DNA of 6,469 bases. Origin: an uncultured Bacillota bacterium (GTDB lineage Bacteria; Bacillota; Clostridia; Peptostreptococcales; Anaerovoracaceae). A program made the position numbers and the translations under genes. Positions 1-6,417 of this stretch are shown here, in pieces. The notes beneath the pieces are model-generated. The model did not search any database. It had not been told where the DNA came from and saw nothing but the letters and a program-made list of their open reading frames with translations. The first letter of the stretch is position 1; each line of letters opens with the position of its first letter. The stretch is taken from assembly GCA_946546075.1 (NCBI GenBank), contig CAMNNV010000074.1, positions 1 through 6,469 of the forward strand, given 5' to 3'.

Positions 1-85
1 GCCAAGTGTCGGAAAAATATTTAGCCAAGTGTCGGAAAAATATTTAGCCAATCGTCGGAAAAATATTTAGCCAATCGTCGGAAAA
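1..85. repeat. Tandem array of a 23-base direct repeat, truncated by the window start
   Basis: Units lie at 1-23, 24-46 and 47-69, with a partial fourth at 70-85. Each unit is a 12-base head (GCCAAGTGTCGG) followed by an AT-rich 11-base tail (AAAAATATTTA) containing the palindrome AAATATTT. Units 1 and 2 are identical. Units 3 and 4 have the head GCCAATCGTCGG, which differs only at unit positions 6-7 (GT to TC). The fourth copy stops after the AAAA of the tail and runs into unrelated sequence. The period is not a multiple of three and every frame meets a stop, so the array is not coding. Position 1 coincides with a unit start, so the array probably extends leftward. A 23-base period is near two helical turns, which suits stacked protein-binding sites, but no function is shown. 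The array ends 57 bases before the ATPase gene. Confidence 0.95.
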
Positions 86-142
86 GCGTTGCGTAGACCC
101 CTCTCATATGATACGTTGTTGTTAGGAAAGGGAGCATGAATA

Positions 143-1420
143 ATGGACAAGGCATACAGAATAAGAGTTGTAGACAGAATATTAAAAAGAAAGCTTCAGG
201 GCAAAGGCGCCGTTTTGATAGAAGGTCCTAAATGGTGTGGGAAAACCACTACTGCAGAGCAAGTGGCGGAGAGCATTCTTTATATGGATGACCCTCAGTA
301 TCTGGAACAGAATATAAATATGGCAAATCTCAATCCCAAGAGGCTGCTTGCAGGTCAAACTCCGAGGTTGATCGATGAATGGCAGATTGCTCCGAAGCTG
401 TGGGATGCTGTGCGGTTCGAAGTAGACCATAGAAATGATCTTGGGCAGTTCATTCTCACAGGATCCGCTGTACCGCCTGAGACAAAGCAGATCATGCATA
501 CCGGGACAGGGAGATTCTCGTGGCTGACAATGAGGCCGATGAGTCTCTACGAATCGGAAGAATCTACAGGTGAAGTAAGCATACGAGATCTTTTCGAAGC
601 GCCGACGGCTATAGATGGAGAATCTGCAATAGACATGGAAAGGCTGGCGTTTCTTGTATGCCGCGGTGGATGGCCACAGGCAGTCGATCTCCCTGCGGAT
701 ATTGCATTGGATCAGGGTAAGGATTACTATGATGCAGTCGTACGCTCTGACATTAACAGGGCTGATGGTATAAATAAGAATGCACAGAAGGTAATGCGTC
801 TTATGCGTTCATATGCCAGAAACCAAGGGACACAGGTTGCCAATACAGTGATTGCTCACGACATAGCTGCAAACGAGGGCGCTAAGATAGATGAAGAAAC
901 TGTTGCAAGCTATCTGTCAGCCCTCAGGAAAATCTTTGTGGTTGAAGATATGCCGGCGTGGAATCCTAATTTGAGATCAAAAACAGCTATAAGAACAGCG
1001 GACACCAGGTATTTCGTTGATCCGTCTATTGCGGCGGCAGCTCTTGGTATTGGTCCCAATGATCTTATGGAGGATCTCAAAACATTCGGTTTTCTGTTTG
1101 AGGCTATGTGTGTAAGAGATCTTCGTGTATTTGCAGACGCATTAGACGGTGGGGTATATCATTTTAGAGATAAAAACGGACTGGAATGTGATGCTGTTAT
1201 CCACTTAAGGAATGGATCATATGGACTTATAGAAGTCAAACTGGGAGGGGACAGCCTTATCGAAGAAGGAGCAGCGAACTTAAAAAATCTCAGCAATAAA
1301 ATCGATACTAACAAAATGAAAGAACCTGCATTTCTTATGGTATTAACAGGTGTTGATAAATATGCTTACAGGCGCCGGGACGGAGTTTATGTAGTTCCTA
1401 TAGGTTGCCTGAAAGATTAA
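143..1420 (+). CDS. AAA_14/DUF4143 family ATP-binding protein
   Basis: This 425-residue protein is a stand-alone P-loop ATPase of the AAA_14 plus DUF4143 type, a family common in gut bacteria and archaea with no settled function. Visible motifs are a Walker A at residues 28-36 (GPKWCGKTT), a Walker B-like RLIDEW at 75-80, a sensor-like FILTGSA at 103-109 and the GR of TGTGRFSW at 123-124. The central part (about 160-300) is helical, and DINRADGINKN near 203-213 is typical of the family. The C-terminus has a PD-(D/E)XK-like core: E320, D350 in ECDAVI and E364-V-K366. Nuclease activity is not established for the family. The start is set by AGGGAG at 129-134, eight bases upstream; the ATG at 136 is out of frame. 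Codon use is AT-richer than in the genes to the right, with many AGA, ATA and TTA codons, which suggests transfer. It is full length and intact. The repeat array lies just upstream, and the next gene starts 14 bases after its stop. Confidence 0.93.
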   Translation: MDKAYRIRVVDRILKRKLQGKGAVLIEGPKWCGKTTTAEQVAESILYMDDPQYLEQNINMANLNPKRLLAGQTPRLIDEWQIAPKLWDAVRFEVDHRNDLGQFILTGSAVPPETKQIMHTGTGRFSWLTMRPMSLYESEESTGEVSIRDLFEAPTAIDGESAIDMERLAFLVCRGGWPQAVDLPADIALDQGKDYYDAVVRSDINRADGINKNAQKVMRLMRSYARNQGTQVANTVIAHDIAANEGAKIDEETVASYLSALRKIFVVEDMPAWNPNLRSKTAIRTADTRYFVDPSIAAAALGIGPNDLMEDLKTFGFLFEAMCVRDLRVFADALDGGVYHFRDKNGLECDAVIHLRNGSYGLIEVKLGGDSLIEEGAANLKNLSNKIDTNKMKEPAFLMVLTGVDKYAYRRRDGVYVVPIGCLKD

Positions 1421-1421
1421 C

Positions 1422-1427
1422 GGAGGG
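1422..1427 (+). promoter_or_regulatory. Ribosome binding site that fixes the TTG start of the VWA gene
   Basis: GGAGGG follows the ATPase stop (1418-1420) after one base. It sits seven bases before TTG at 1435, which is good spacing. A further in-frame TTG at 1405 would overlap the ATPase gene and has no comparable site in front of it. The 1435 start is therefore preferred over the longer reading. Confidence 0.75.
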
Positions 1428-1434
1428 AAATACA

Positions 1435-2895
1435 TTGGATCAGAGCAAAATATCTCTGGACAAAGCACCGAAGATGCTGGATCCCCGCAAGGAACTGGAC
1501 AAGCTCAAGCTGGGAGATCTGGCGGCGGATGTGCTGCAGATGTCGATCAACAAACTGCTGGTGAACCTGCGGTTTCTTGACTCTGCCATGAACAGACTCA
1601 GGCCCGTGCAGTACGAGGGACCGGTGGCTGTGGACGGGGCGTGTTTTTACTACAGCCCGTATCAGCTTTTGCTTGCCTACAGGCAGGCAAGGGAGATCCC
1701 GGCCCACGCATATCTTCACGGGGTGCTCCACTGTGTCTTCCGGCACTTCTATATAGGAAGTCTCATGGACAAGCAGTGCTGGAACCTGGCCTGCGACATC
1801 GCAGTCGAAGCCATGATCCTTGAAATGGACACAGGCTGCACCCGTGTCGGAGACGAAGACCGGCAGCAGGAAGTCATAGACATGCTCAAGGGCGAAGTTG
1901 GCGTCATCACAGCGGAGAAACTTTACCGGTATTTCCTCGATGGAGGCTTGACCCAGAAGGAACTCCAGGACATGAAGCGGCTTTTTATCATCGATAACCA
2001 CGACGGGTGGTACGACAACGAAAGCCCGGGAGATGAGGAAGAAGATTTCGGACAGGACAGCCCCTCCTCCGGCAATGCAGGAGAAAACGACGAGTACGAG
2101 AACCAGATCAAAGAAAACCCGGAGGATGACCACGCACCGAGAAACAACGATGCCAACATGGATGATGCAAAGGGTGAGTGGGAGGACGTAGCCGAGAAGC
2201 TGCAGCTGGATCTGGAGAGTTTCTCAAAAGAGAGAGGCGACCGGGCCGGCACCATGATGCAGAACCTCAGAGCTGTCAACAGAGAGAAGTACGACTACGC
2301 CGACTTCCTGAGAAAGTTCTCCGTCATGGGCGAAGCTATGCAGGTGAACAACGACGAGTTCGACTATATCTTTTACACCTACGGTCTGGAGATGTACGGC
2401 AAGATGCCGCTGATCGAGCCGCTGGAATACAAGGAAGTCAAGAAGATCAAGGACTTCGTCATCGCCATCGACACCTCCGGCTCCGTAAACGGCGAGCTGG
2501 TGCAGCGCTTCATCAACAAAACATACAACATCCTCCAGCAGCAGGAGAACTTCTTTAACAAGATCAACCTTCACATCATCCAGTGTGACCAGGAGATCCA
2601 GGAAGACGTGAAGATCGAGAACAAAGAGCAGTTCGATGCCTACATGGATCATTTGCAGCTCAAAGGAATGGGCGGTACCGACTTCCGTCCCGTATTCAGC
2701 TATGTGGACGATATGATCCGGGCCGGGGAACTCAAGAACCTCAAGGGCCTCATATACTTCACCGACGGTGATGGGAAATTCCCGACCAGACAGCCGGCAT
2801 ACGACGCCGCTTTTGTATTCGTAGATGATGATTATAATGTTCCCGAAGTACCTGTATGGGCGATCCGACTGGTGCTGGGGACGGATGAAATATAG
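1435..2895 (+). CDS. VWA-like domain protein with N-terminal metallopeptidase-like region (DUF2201 type)
   Basis: This 486-residue protein (from TTG at 1435) is the VWA partner of the MoxR ATPase encoded next. Residues about 25-135 resemble DUF2201_N, a putative metallopeptidase domain: H95-GVL-H99 and H104 are followed by WNLACDIAVE (116-125), matching the family's histidine cluster and its 'W-N-x-A-x-D' helix. The catalytic Glu expected after the first His is Gly96, so peptidase activity is doubtful. Residues about 190-250 are an acidic, Asn/Gly/Pro-rich linker. The C-terminal VWA-like domain (about 338-486) keeps the metal-ion adhesion motif: D346-TSGS350, T415 in GGTDF and D444 in FTDGDG. 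No signal peptide or membrane segment is seen, so it is likely cytoplasmic. Its stop TAG overlaps the Shine-Dalgarno site of the MoxR gene, so the two are probably translationally coupled and made together. The likely role is adaptor or regulator for the ATPase. The family call is firm; the role is inferred. Confidence 0.9.
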   Translation: MDQSKISLDKAPKMLDPRKELDKLKLGDLAADVLQMSINKLLVNLRFLDSAMNRLRPVQYEGPVAVDGACFYYSPYQLLLAYRQAREIPAHAYLHGVLHCVFRHFYIGSLMDKQCWNLACDIAVEAMILEMDTGCTRVGDEDRQQEVIDMLKGEVGVITAEKLYRYFLDGGLTQKELQDMKRLFIIDNHDGWYDNESPGDEEEDFGQDSPSSGNAGENDEYENQIKENPEDDHAPRNNDANMDDAKGEWEDVAEKLQLDLESFSKERGDRAGTMMQNLRAVNREKYDYADFLRKFSVMGEAMQVNNDEFDYIFYTYGLEMYGKMPLIEPLEYKEVKKIKDFVIAIDTSGSVNGELVQRFINKTYNILQQQENFFNKINLHIIQCDQEIQEDVKIENKEQFDAYMDHLQLKGMGGTDFRPVFSYVDDMIRAGELKNLKGLIYFTDGDGKFPTRQPAYDAAFVFVDDDYNVPEVPVWAIRLVLGTDEI

Positions 2896-2904
2896 GAGAA
2901 TGAG

Positions 2905-4413
2905 ATGAATATCAAAGACGCGAAGGATCAGATCAAGAACGCCATGATGGCGTACTTCACAAAGGATGAGTTCGGAAACTACGTCATCCCTATCCAAAAG
3001 CAGCGACCTGTTTTCCTGATGGGCCCTCCGGGCATCGGCAAGACGGCCATCATGGAGCAGGTAGCATCGGAGATGGGCGTGGGGCTTCTGAGCTATTCCA
3101 TGACCCATCACACGAGGCAGAGCGCCCTTGGCCTGCCATACATCCAGCACAAGACATACGGGGGCAAACAGTACGATATTTCCGAGTATACCATGAGCGA
3201 GATCATTGCATCCGTATACGACATGATGGAGGACACGGGAGTCAAAGAAGGCATCCTGTTTCTCGACGAGATCAACTGCGTGTCAGAGACCCTGGCGCCG
3301 ATCATGCTGCAGTTCCTGCAGTACAAAGTCTTCGGGCGTCACAGCGTGCCTGACGGGTGGATCGTGGTGACGGCGGGCAACCCTCCGGAGTACAACAATT
3401 CCGTCCGGGATTTCGACATCGTTACGTGGGACAGACTGAAGCGAGTCGACATCGAGCCGGACTATCAGGTCTGGAAAGAGTACGCCTATCAGACGGGAGT
3501 CCACGCGGCAGTGACCACCTATCTTGAGATCCGCACCGGCGACTTTTATAAGGTGGAATCCACGGTGGAAGGCAAGACCTTCGTCACTGCAAGAGGCTGG
3601 GACGATCTTTCCCAGATGATCATCCTCTATGAGCGAAACGGCATCAAGGTGGACGAGAAACTGGTGCGCCAGTACATCCAGAACCCGAAGATCGCCAAGA
3701 ACTTCGCCATGTACTACGACCTGTACAACAAGTACCTGGGAGACTATCAGATCGACAGCATCCTGGCCGGCACCGTACCGGAAGAAATCAAAGAGCGCGC
3801 CAAGCGTGCAAAATTCGATGAGCGCCTCTCCCTTCTCGGCCTTCTTCTCGACGGCGTCACGAAGGAGATCAAAGCCGTCATGTCTCAGGACAGCCTGCTG
3901 AAGATGCTGGTGGGAACGATAAACGGATTCCGCAAGGCGACAGCCGGGACAGAGCTTGCTGCCGAAGAAGTGCTTTCGGATATCATAGAAGAAAAGAGAC
4001 TGGACGTTTCCCGCGGCCGCAAGACGGGATCCATGTCACAGGAAGGCATCCGAAGGAGCCAGAAGATGATCCGCATCCTCGAAGGAATGCTGGAGGACAT
4101 CCAGGGCGAGAAGGATCCGGACAAGGCATACGAGCTCATCAAGAAGAACTTTACTTCAAGAGTGGACGAGCACAGAGCAGACGTGCAGAATGCAGGCTTC
4201 AGTCTCTCGAACGTATTCAAGTTCTGCGAGGAAGTCTTCCCGGACGGCCAGGAGATCCTGATCCTCGTAACAGAACTGACAGCCAACAACCACGCAGCTA
4301 CATTCATCAACAAGTACGGCTGCAAAGAATACTTCAAGCACAACAGAGACCTGCTGTTCTACGAGCGCCAGAAGGAGATCGACTCCGTGCTGGAAGAACT
4401 GGATCTCGCATAG
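2905..4413 (+). CDS. MoxR-type AAA+ ATPase with long C-terminal extension
   Basis: This 502-residue AAA+ ATPase is of the MoxR/AAA_5 type. MoxR proteins act as chaperones or remodellers that use ATP hydrolysis to activate or load metal or cofactor targets, generally with a VWA partner such as the one encoded just upstream. Visible motifs are Walker A GPPGIGKT (40-47), Walker B ILFLDE (117-122), sensor 1 TAGNPPEYNN (156-165, Asn159), candidate arginine fingers R168 and R177 in SVRDFDIVTWDRLKR, and a sensor-2-like TARGWDD (228-234). The core ends near residue 300. About 200 further residues, mostly charged and predicted helical, make it longer than the usual 300-350 residue MoxR and may form a partner-binding module. 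AGGAG at 2894-2898 is six bases upstream of the ATG and overlaps the preceding stop. The downstream gene follows after nine bases, again with stop and AGGAGG overlapping. All catalytic residues appear intact. It should be cytoplasmic, probably a hexamer. Confidence 0.93.
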   Translation: MNIKDAKDQIKNAMMAYFTKDEFGNYVIPIQKQRPVFLMGPPGIGKTAIMEQVASEMGVGLLSYSMTHHTRQSALGLPYIQHKTYGGKQYDISEYTMSEIIASVYDMMEDTGVKEGILFLDEINCVSETLAPIMLQFLQYKVFGRHSVPDGWIVVTAGNPPEYNNSVRDFDIVTWDRLKRVDIEPDYQVWKEYAYQTGVHAAVTTYLEIRTGDFYKVESTVEGKTFVTARGWDDLSQMIILYERNGIKVDEKLVRQYIQNPKIAKNFAMYYDLYNKYLGDYQIDSILAGTVPEEIKERAKRAKFDERLSLLGLLLDGVTKEIKAVMSQDSLLKMLVGTINGFRKATAGTELAAEEVLSDIIEEKRLDVSRGRKTGSMSQEGIRRSQKMIRILEGMLEDIQGEKDPDKAYELIKKNFTSRVDEHRADVQNAGFSLSNVFKFCEEVFPDGQEILILVTELTANNHAATFINKYGCKEYFKHNRDLLFYERQKEIDSVLEELDLA

Positions 4414-4422
4414 GAGGACGCC

Positions 4423-5709
4423 ATGGATCTTGGGAACAAAACCTTCTATCTGTCAGACCTGCCGGAAGCCTTAGAGGAGGAACTGACGCGGATCATCAGA
4501 CTCGCAAAGGGCACCATCGCCTACCACCTCGACGGCGATACGGATGTCTTAGTCTACATGCCGGGAGAGGGAGAAAAAACCTCTGCCTACCGGCGTGCAA
4601 AGGATGCGAGGGCCCACGGCCACGGTCCGGTGCTCATGACGCCGGCGCTGCTTCGCATGGCGGCCGGGCAGCTTGGATTCGACCAGGTGCCCCGCAGCGA
4701 GAAACTGGTGGCGGCATATGGATACATGCTGGGGGAAGACGCCTGGCAGGAGCAGGCCGCAGGCCTGGAGCGGTTTCTCAAATACGAACACGAGAGCATA
4801 CTTGACAGAGCTTTCATAAAGGGAGAAACTGAATATATATATACGCTTTTCAAGTGGCTTGGGAAGGTCAGCGGCGCATGGATCCGCGAAGGCTATTCCG
4901 ACGGACGGTATCTTCCCGACCTTGTGAAGGCATACGCCCAGCGGGCCATCGACGAGGACGATCAGGATCTGACGTCGTACCTTTTGGACTTCAAAGAGAA
5001 TCTCGGCGGCATCGCAGAAGAAGCAGAAGAGGAGGACCCCTTCGCAGACTTTGTATTGGATGATATGGAGCCTTCCGAAGAGGAAGAACTTGAAGCGGAC
5101 CTCAGTCTTCCCGTGTACTATTCCTGCGGCAAGCGCCTGGAATTGGGAGAATTCAAGGCTTCGAGCCAGGGCATCCCGGGGAAGGTCTCCTGGATGGTGA
5201 TCGACAGGGATGAAGACAAGGCACTGCTTCTGGCCTGTGACGTGCTGGAGATCATGCCGTTCAATGATGCGTATGAGAACACGTCCTGGGAGAACTGCTC
5301 TCTGCGGCAGTGGCTGGACGATGTGTTCTACGAAGGCGCCTTCACGGAAGCGGAGAAAGAGAGGATCCTGCCTTCCCGCATCAAGAACGGCAAGGCGGAC
5401 GGAGTCCACGGGACGGTGCCGGAAGACATCTACCGTGACACCTTCGACAGAGTGTTCCTGCTTTCGGCGGACGAGGTGAAGTACTACCTGACGGGTTCCT
5501 CTGCCATCAAGGCGGGAGCCACGGACTACGTCAAGGCGCAGGATGTGCCCAGTGCCATCGGCGGCCGGTACCGCTGGTGGGGACGGTCCATGGGGATCAA
5601 CGGATCCAACGCATGTGTGGTAGACTATTCGTGGGTGAACGGCTACGGTGAGAACGTGAACAGCGGCGGCATAGGTGTCCGTCCTGCGATGTGGATAAAG
5701 GTAAACTGA
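4423..5709 (+). CDS. Composite protein: BRCT-like N-terminus, helical middle, C-terminal DUF6273 domain
   Basis: This 428-residue protein has at least three parts. Residues about 4-81 read like a BRCT fold: NKTFYLSDL, a helix EEELTRIIRLAKG, then DTDVLVY, a lysine- and alanine-containing helix near 53-63, and GPVLMTPALLRMA. That order matches the bacterial BRCT pattern seen in NAD-dependent DNA ligase, but this is a by-eye assignment. Residues about 92-193 are helical and could be a short helical-repeat module. Residues about 197-228 are an acidic linker. Residues about 230-428 are a DUF6273 domain: SWMVIDRDEDKALLLACDVL, the SLRQWLDDVFYEGAFTEAEK block, the DRVFLLSADEVKYY block, RYRWWGRS (383-389) and the terminal GVRPAMWIKV. 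DUF6273 has no known activity; its C-terminal pattern recalls C-type-lectin-like ligand-binding folds (inference). AGGAGG at 4412-4417 precedes the ATG. Its place behind the MoxR-VWA pair makes it the likely client or effector. No signal peptide is seen. Confidence 0.85.
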   Translation: MDLGNKTFYLSDLPEALEEELTRIIRLAKGTIAYHLDGDTDVLVYMPGEGEKTSAYRRAKDARAHGHGPVLMTPALLRMAAGQLGFDQVPRSEKLVAAYGYMLGEDAWQEQAAGLERFLKYEHESILDRAFIKGETEYIYTLFKWLGKVSGAWIREGYSDGRYLPDLVKAYAQRAIDEDDQDLTSYLLDFKENLGGIAEEAEEEDPFADFVLDDMEPSEEEELEADLSLPVYYSCGKRLELGEFKASSQGIPGKVSWMVIDRDEDKALLLACDVLEIMPFNDAYENTSWENCSLRQWLDDVFYEGAFTEAEKERILPSRIKNGKADGVHGTVPEDIYRDTFDRVFLLSADEVKYYLTGSSAIKAGATDYVKAQDVPSAIGGRYRWWGRSMGINGSNACVVDYSWVNGYGENVNSGGIGVRPAMWIKVN

Positions 5710-5710
5710 A

Positions 5711-6349
5711 ATGATATATGACGGAGCGATCGCAGCGATTTTGATAGGAATGATGATCCTGGGCCATGCCCGGGGGTTTTTCGCTGCCGTCCTCCATTCC
5801 TGCAGCTGGCTCGGTGCTGTAGCGGCGGGCGTTTTTGCCACGAGCAAAGCCTCCGCGTTTCTCGGCGATCTGTTCCTTACGGATATGATCAAGGGTTCTC
5901 TCGATTCGAAATTCATGGACTCTGCCGAGGCGCTGGACAATTCCGTGAACTCCCTGCCGGAGCTCATACGAGGCGGCATGGTGGTGAACACTGCGGGGAC
6001 TTTGGATATCTTCACGACGTATCTGACGAAGATCCTGGTGATGGTGATCACATTTCTTGCCATCGTTCTCTTCGTCAGGATCGTGCTGCGGGTCATCGTC
6101 ACACCGGTGCTTTCGAAGCAGCGCAAAGGCATCATCGGCGGGGTGAATCGCATACTGGGGCTCTTCCTGGGATTCATCGAGGGTGTGGTCCTCGTATACC
6201 TGTTCCTTGCCATCCTGATGCTCCTCGTGAACCTGGGATCGCCGGAGCTTGGCGAGACGATCATGAGCAATCTCGAAAGCTCTTATGCAGCGGGCATGTT
6301 GTACGATAACAATCTGTTGATATTCGCAGCGAAGATGCTGCAGGGATAA
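5711..6349 (+). CDS. CvpA family membrane protein
   Basis: This 212-residue integral membrane protein matches the CvpA (colicin V production) family. The N-terminal hydrophobic segment (about 4-18) is followed by the family's GxxRGFF motif (G18-HARGFF). A second segment lies near 26-44, a long third near 104-130 and a fourth near 146-174. The loop before the fourth carries the conserved GGVNRILGLFLGFIEG (143-158). CvpA proteins affect envelope integrity and colicin export in enterobacteria; in Bacillota the function is not established. The ATG follows the previous stop after one base, with only a weak AAAGG (5697-5701) as ribosome site, so its translation is probably coupled to the DUF6273 gene. 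It closes the operon. Its base use is like the three genes before it. Whether it works with the MoxR-VWA-DUF6273 set or just shares the transcript is open; cvpA often sits next to unrelated genes in Bacillota. Confidence 0.88.
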   Translation: MIYDGAIAAILIGMMILGHARGFFAAVLHSCSWLGAVAAGVFATSKASAFLGDLFLTDMIKGSLDSKFMDSAEALDNSVNSLPELIRGGMVVNTAGTLDIFTTYLTKILVMVITFLAIVLFVRIVLRVIVTPVLSKQRKGIIGGVNRILGLFLGFIEGVVLVYLFLAILMLLVNLGSPELGETIMSNLESSYAAGMLYDNNLLIFAAKMLQG

Positions 6350-6372
6350 GGTATTTTTTAGGCAATTAGGTG

Positions 6373-6401
6373 TTGCATTGCAGGTACCGATTCGTTATAC
6401 T
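6373..6401 (+). promoter_or_regulatory. Sigma-A/sigma-70 type promoter for the lysine riboswitch transcript
   Basis: TTGCAT at 6373-6378 (-35) and TATACT at 6396-6401 (-10) are separated by exactly 17 bases. Each hexamer differs from consensus at only one or two positions. Transcription would start near 6407-6409, roughly 15 bases before the riboswitch core. The promoter separates the cvpA operon from the next unit. Confidence 0.8.
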
Positions 6402-6417
6402 AGATTAAGAAAAATCA

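Noticed and set aside
1..85. CRISPR array
   Set aside because: Units abut with no spacers between them and there are no cas genes in the window.
89..117. Promoter for the ATPase gene: TTGCGT (89-94) with TATGAT (107-112) or TACGTT (112-117)
   Set aside because: TATGAT is a good -10 but only 12 bases from TTGCGT. TACGTT has 17-base spacing but is a poor -10. A promoter probably lies here or in the repeats, but none can be placed with confidence.
1405..1434. Longer VWA protein starting at TTG 1405
   Set aside because: It would overlap the ATPase gene and lacks a ribosome site, whereas TTG at 1435 has GGAGGG at proper spacing.
4802..4840. Perfect TTGACA at 4802-4807 followed by an AT-rich TATATATATA stretch, as a possible internal promoter
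   Set aside because: The hexamer 17 bases downstream is GAAACT and the TATATA begins 26 bases away, so spacing is wrong. The sequence is explained by coding (LDRAF and following residues).
4549..6270. 573-codon open frame on the minus strand, plus other long antisense frames (for example 2224-3150 and 1417-2133)
   Set aside because: They mirror well-supported plus-strand genes whose C/G-ending codons suppress stops on the other strand. Their translations show no recognisable domain and have no fitting ribosome sites.
6326..6359. Stem GCAGC/GCTGC (6326-6330, 6337-6341) followed by a T-run as a terminator for the cvpA operon
   Set aside because: The stem is only five pairs, lies inside the coding sequence, and is 12 bases from the T-run, so it does not form a standard intrinsic terminator.
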